55,530 bases of DNA from JBPOFY01 sp049889815 (GTDB lineage: Bacteria; Verrucomicrobiota; Verrucomicrobiia; Opitutales; Coraliomargaritaceae), in the NCBI GenBank assembly GCA_049889815.1, contig JBMHCR010000005.1, positions 1 to 55,530 of the forward strand, given 5' to 3'. Shown here in pieces: positions 54,901 to 55,530 of this stretch; the stretch's first letter is position 1, and each line of letters starts with the position of its first letter. The translations under genes were made by a program, and so were the position numbers. The notes below the pieces were generated by a model. The model did not search any database, was not told the DNA's origin, and saw only the letters and a list, made by a program, of their open reading frames with translations.

Positions 54901-54921
54901 AATCGTTTTAGAGGTAGCCAT
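51919..54921 (-). CDS. Secreted FAD-dependent oxidoreductase with LamG and discoidin-like domains (paralogue)
   Basis: 1000 residues from ATG 54921; an in-frame extension to 55029 overlaps the preceding sulfatase and lacks signal-peptide character. ATG 54921 leads into a signal peptide (IPQVILTVLLYAIAPLAANP). Domain order is as in the 48373-51819 protein: LamG (WVKPWAPRFGDRPTILSKQG), the WIDAEDFDDYGGWWMDTQF domain, an FAD domain with VIVVGAGVAGINAAISSART and PMIGGNNS, FIDCTGDGWLGYYAGAEYR, and a discoidin-like C-terminus ending ARIYEVRLYNE. Identity is high throughout, which indicates a tandem duplication. The 99-bp gap to the downstream copy may hold a promoter. Confidence 0.9.
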   Translation of the reverse strand: MATSKTIPQVILTVLLYAIAPLAANPDVRAYWALDDGSELEVSDASGNNNHGSAKSAQWKKGVHNVSLQIERGGWVDCGNDSSLNVTDAITLQAWVKPWAPRFGDRPTILSKQGAYGLHFGPSKAVSLTLWIDGKETLLSSKQNSWPNGQWQHVAGTFDGEFMKLYVNGKLDNELAVSGKISPSRSKLYMGSVKQRHPYSGSIDEVKVIASALDSNAIYDTFHDGKYELEREASNFPGYFFKRDKRQAEAIVPGTLWIDAEDFDDYGGWWMDTQFVPQMGSPYLLAAGIGVPVEDATTAVQIQESGDYRLWVRTRNWYQEHAPGQFNISLGGTTIEKNFGADESDQWVWEDGGTHRLFAGELQLALKDLTGFYGRCDAIVLTQDMSYQPSSDLTAYRTERAHYTGASRAIEYMGDFDVIVVGAGVAGINAAISSARTGAKTALIQNRPMIGGNNSLELGVIVSGPAQHGKPNAREAGLNEEIGREYAYNFHGKWSQGAEIIAAREENLTIFLNTHVNEVERDGHHIEAVRAFNMIDGKRTRYTARQFIDCTGDGWLGYYAGAEYRIGREAKSEFNETYAPEFADSITMSGCLMTGHTLSYNTKQMSEPQPYTGPDWLWDLRPNGKNIEARSDFEGSHTYGRWWHENDNSVDDLWDPENARDQLLILNLSYWNWIKNYSTAKDKAANYVMTILPTGNAKRETRRLMGDHILTEHDVLKPERFHDAIGTGGWSLDIHHPKGIFSEEGPFHFNTHVPSNPLPFRILYSRNIENLFFAGRNVSCTHAALGNVRVQGTTGVLGQAVGTAAAMCVEKEIDPRALYQKHIAELQQKLIKDDQYIIGFKNEDTADLARSATISASSERSQDYAAANVINGVTRVVGDVKNMWASDPETVMPQWLEIDLDKPKVINSVYLTFDTDLNDPRHSSWEFTAEDRMPPQSVRDYTVQVFDGDQWHTVAEVENNYQRRGIHRFGALQASKVKVNVTATNGDASARIYEVRLYNE

Positions 54922-54955
54922 GCGAACACTATAAACTATACACAAGTAAAATATA

Positions 54956-55530
54956 CTAGCCAAAAGGCCTAGATTTTGCACCCTGAATGCACTGCGCATC
55001 CAGATAATAGGCTCCGCGCTCAACACCAAACTCGTCGGTGAAAACAGTAAGACATCGATATAAGCCCGCTTTTAGCACAAGCTGATACTCAACGAAGTTC
55101 TCATTTGCTGCATCGACGGATCGAACTTCATCAAAAACTTCATGCCCCTCGTCTGTTTCGATCTTAAGTCGCGATGAAACAATAGGCAACGCCACGCCTT
55201 CTTCCCAATCGGACACGTATGGAACCTCTACGCGAGGCGGGAGGGACGCTCCAATAGGTCTATCGATCTCTTTGGGCCAGCGGCGTAGCTTAAATGAATA
55301 CGTTCCGGCCTGCTCTACTTGAATTAGGAGATAGCCATTGTGAACTTCACCGGCACGGCAGTGATCCTGCGTATAGATACCGAGACGTCCGGTGGTGCTG
55401 TGCCAAGCATGGGCGGTCATGGTTGTCGTGTTGTTATCCAATCCGAGATAGAACGGCCAAACCTGCTCAAAACTAGGCGAGAGCTCCGACCACCATTGTT
55501 CATAGATTGCTTTCATTTCGGCGGCGACCT
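54956..55530 (-). CDS. C-terminal part of a sulfatase (partial at window edge)
   Basis: The frame runs open past ATG 55514-55516 to the window edge, so about 190 residues of a longer protein are visible. The start AAEMKAIYEQWWSELSPSFE and the following GLDNNTTTMTAHAWH are the typical end of the sulfatase catalytic core. VEQAGTYSFKLRRWPKEIDR belongs to the beta-sandwich tail of many arylsulfatases. The catalytic cysteine lies beyond the window. It precedes the FAD-oxidoreductase genes on the same strand by 34 bp, so it is probably co-transcribed. Confidence 0.85.
   Translation of the reverse strand, partial: VAAEMKAIYEQWWSELSPSFEQVWPFYLGLDNNTTTMTAHAWHSTTGRLGIYTQDHCRAGEVHNGYLLIQVEQAGTYSFKLRRWPKEIDRPIGASLPPRVEVPYVSDWEEGVALPIVSSRLKIETDEGHEVFDEVRSVDAANENFVEYQLVLKAGLYRCLTVFTDEFGVERGAYYLDAQCIQGAKSRPFG

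Overview
The window looks like a chromosomal segment of a marine Verrucomicrobiota bacterium, probably class Opitutia (a Puniceicoccaceae/Coraliomargarita-like lineage). This placement is inferred from gene content: several secreted S1 sulfatases, Gfo/Idh/MocA oxidoreductases with secretion signals, DUF6807 and ThuA-like proteins, LamG-carrying FAD oxidoreductases, and few clear Shine-Dalgarno sites. No 16S rRNA gene or other decisive marker is present. I see no rRNA, CRISPR array, intact insertion sequence or prophage.

Region 1 (1-4.5 kb) is accessory in character. It holds the 3' end of a Cys/His-rich gene, a gene-poor stretch with a tmRNA/tRNA-like 3' end, and a leftward unit of an ECF sigma factor, a small zinc-type anti-sigma protein and a secreted GH-A-like glycoside hydrolase. 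It ends at tRNA-Leu(TAG), whose 5' flank is a 115-bp tandem repeat carrying copies of the tRNA 5' end.

Region 2 (4.8-34.3 kb) is mostly housekeeping: a Na+/H+ antiporter fused to TrkA and EIIA-like domains, cysE, fabD, lepA, lepB, malQ, asd, an L,D-transpeptidase, a TPR/HEAT-like repeat protein, a NusG paralogue, divergent cysI/cysJ, a CvfB-like S1 protein, a sulfatase, uvrA, a glutaredoxin, a subtilase, a YhiN-type flavoprotein, tRNA-Leu(CAA), sufE-tatD-DUF983 and apbE. Downstream of tRNA-Leu(CAA) lies a second tandem repeat, of 151 bp, in which each unit repeats the tRNA 3' end and a terminator. The arrangement recalls the E. coli tyrT/rtT repeats. The two tRNA-Leu arrays share an architecture: hairpins, then a TCGRAAC linker, then a strand that is tRNA sequence and closes an outer stem.

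Region 3 (34.4-55.5 kb) is a glycan-catabolic island. A seven-gene leftward operon (43.9 to 36.2 kb) encodes two sugar-phosphate-isomerase-like TIM barrels, a ThuA-like protein, two secreted Gfo/Idh/MocA oxidoreductases, a DUF6807 protein and a sulfatase. Next come an Nramp-like transporter without the metal-binding motif and a divergent XylR-type (LacI-like sensor plus AraC HTH) regulator. A 27-bp motif occurs both upstream of the operon and between transporter and regulator, and is a good candidate operator. A second leftward cluster (55.5 to 47.2 kb) holds a sulfatase fragment, two paralogous giant secreted FAD oxidoreductases, and a membrane protein with a cytochrome-b-like anchor and a DUF2271-like domain. 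Together these suggest extracytoplasmic desulfation and oxidation of a sulfated glycan, with import and isomerisation of the products under one regulator. The substrate cannot be read from the sequence.
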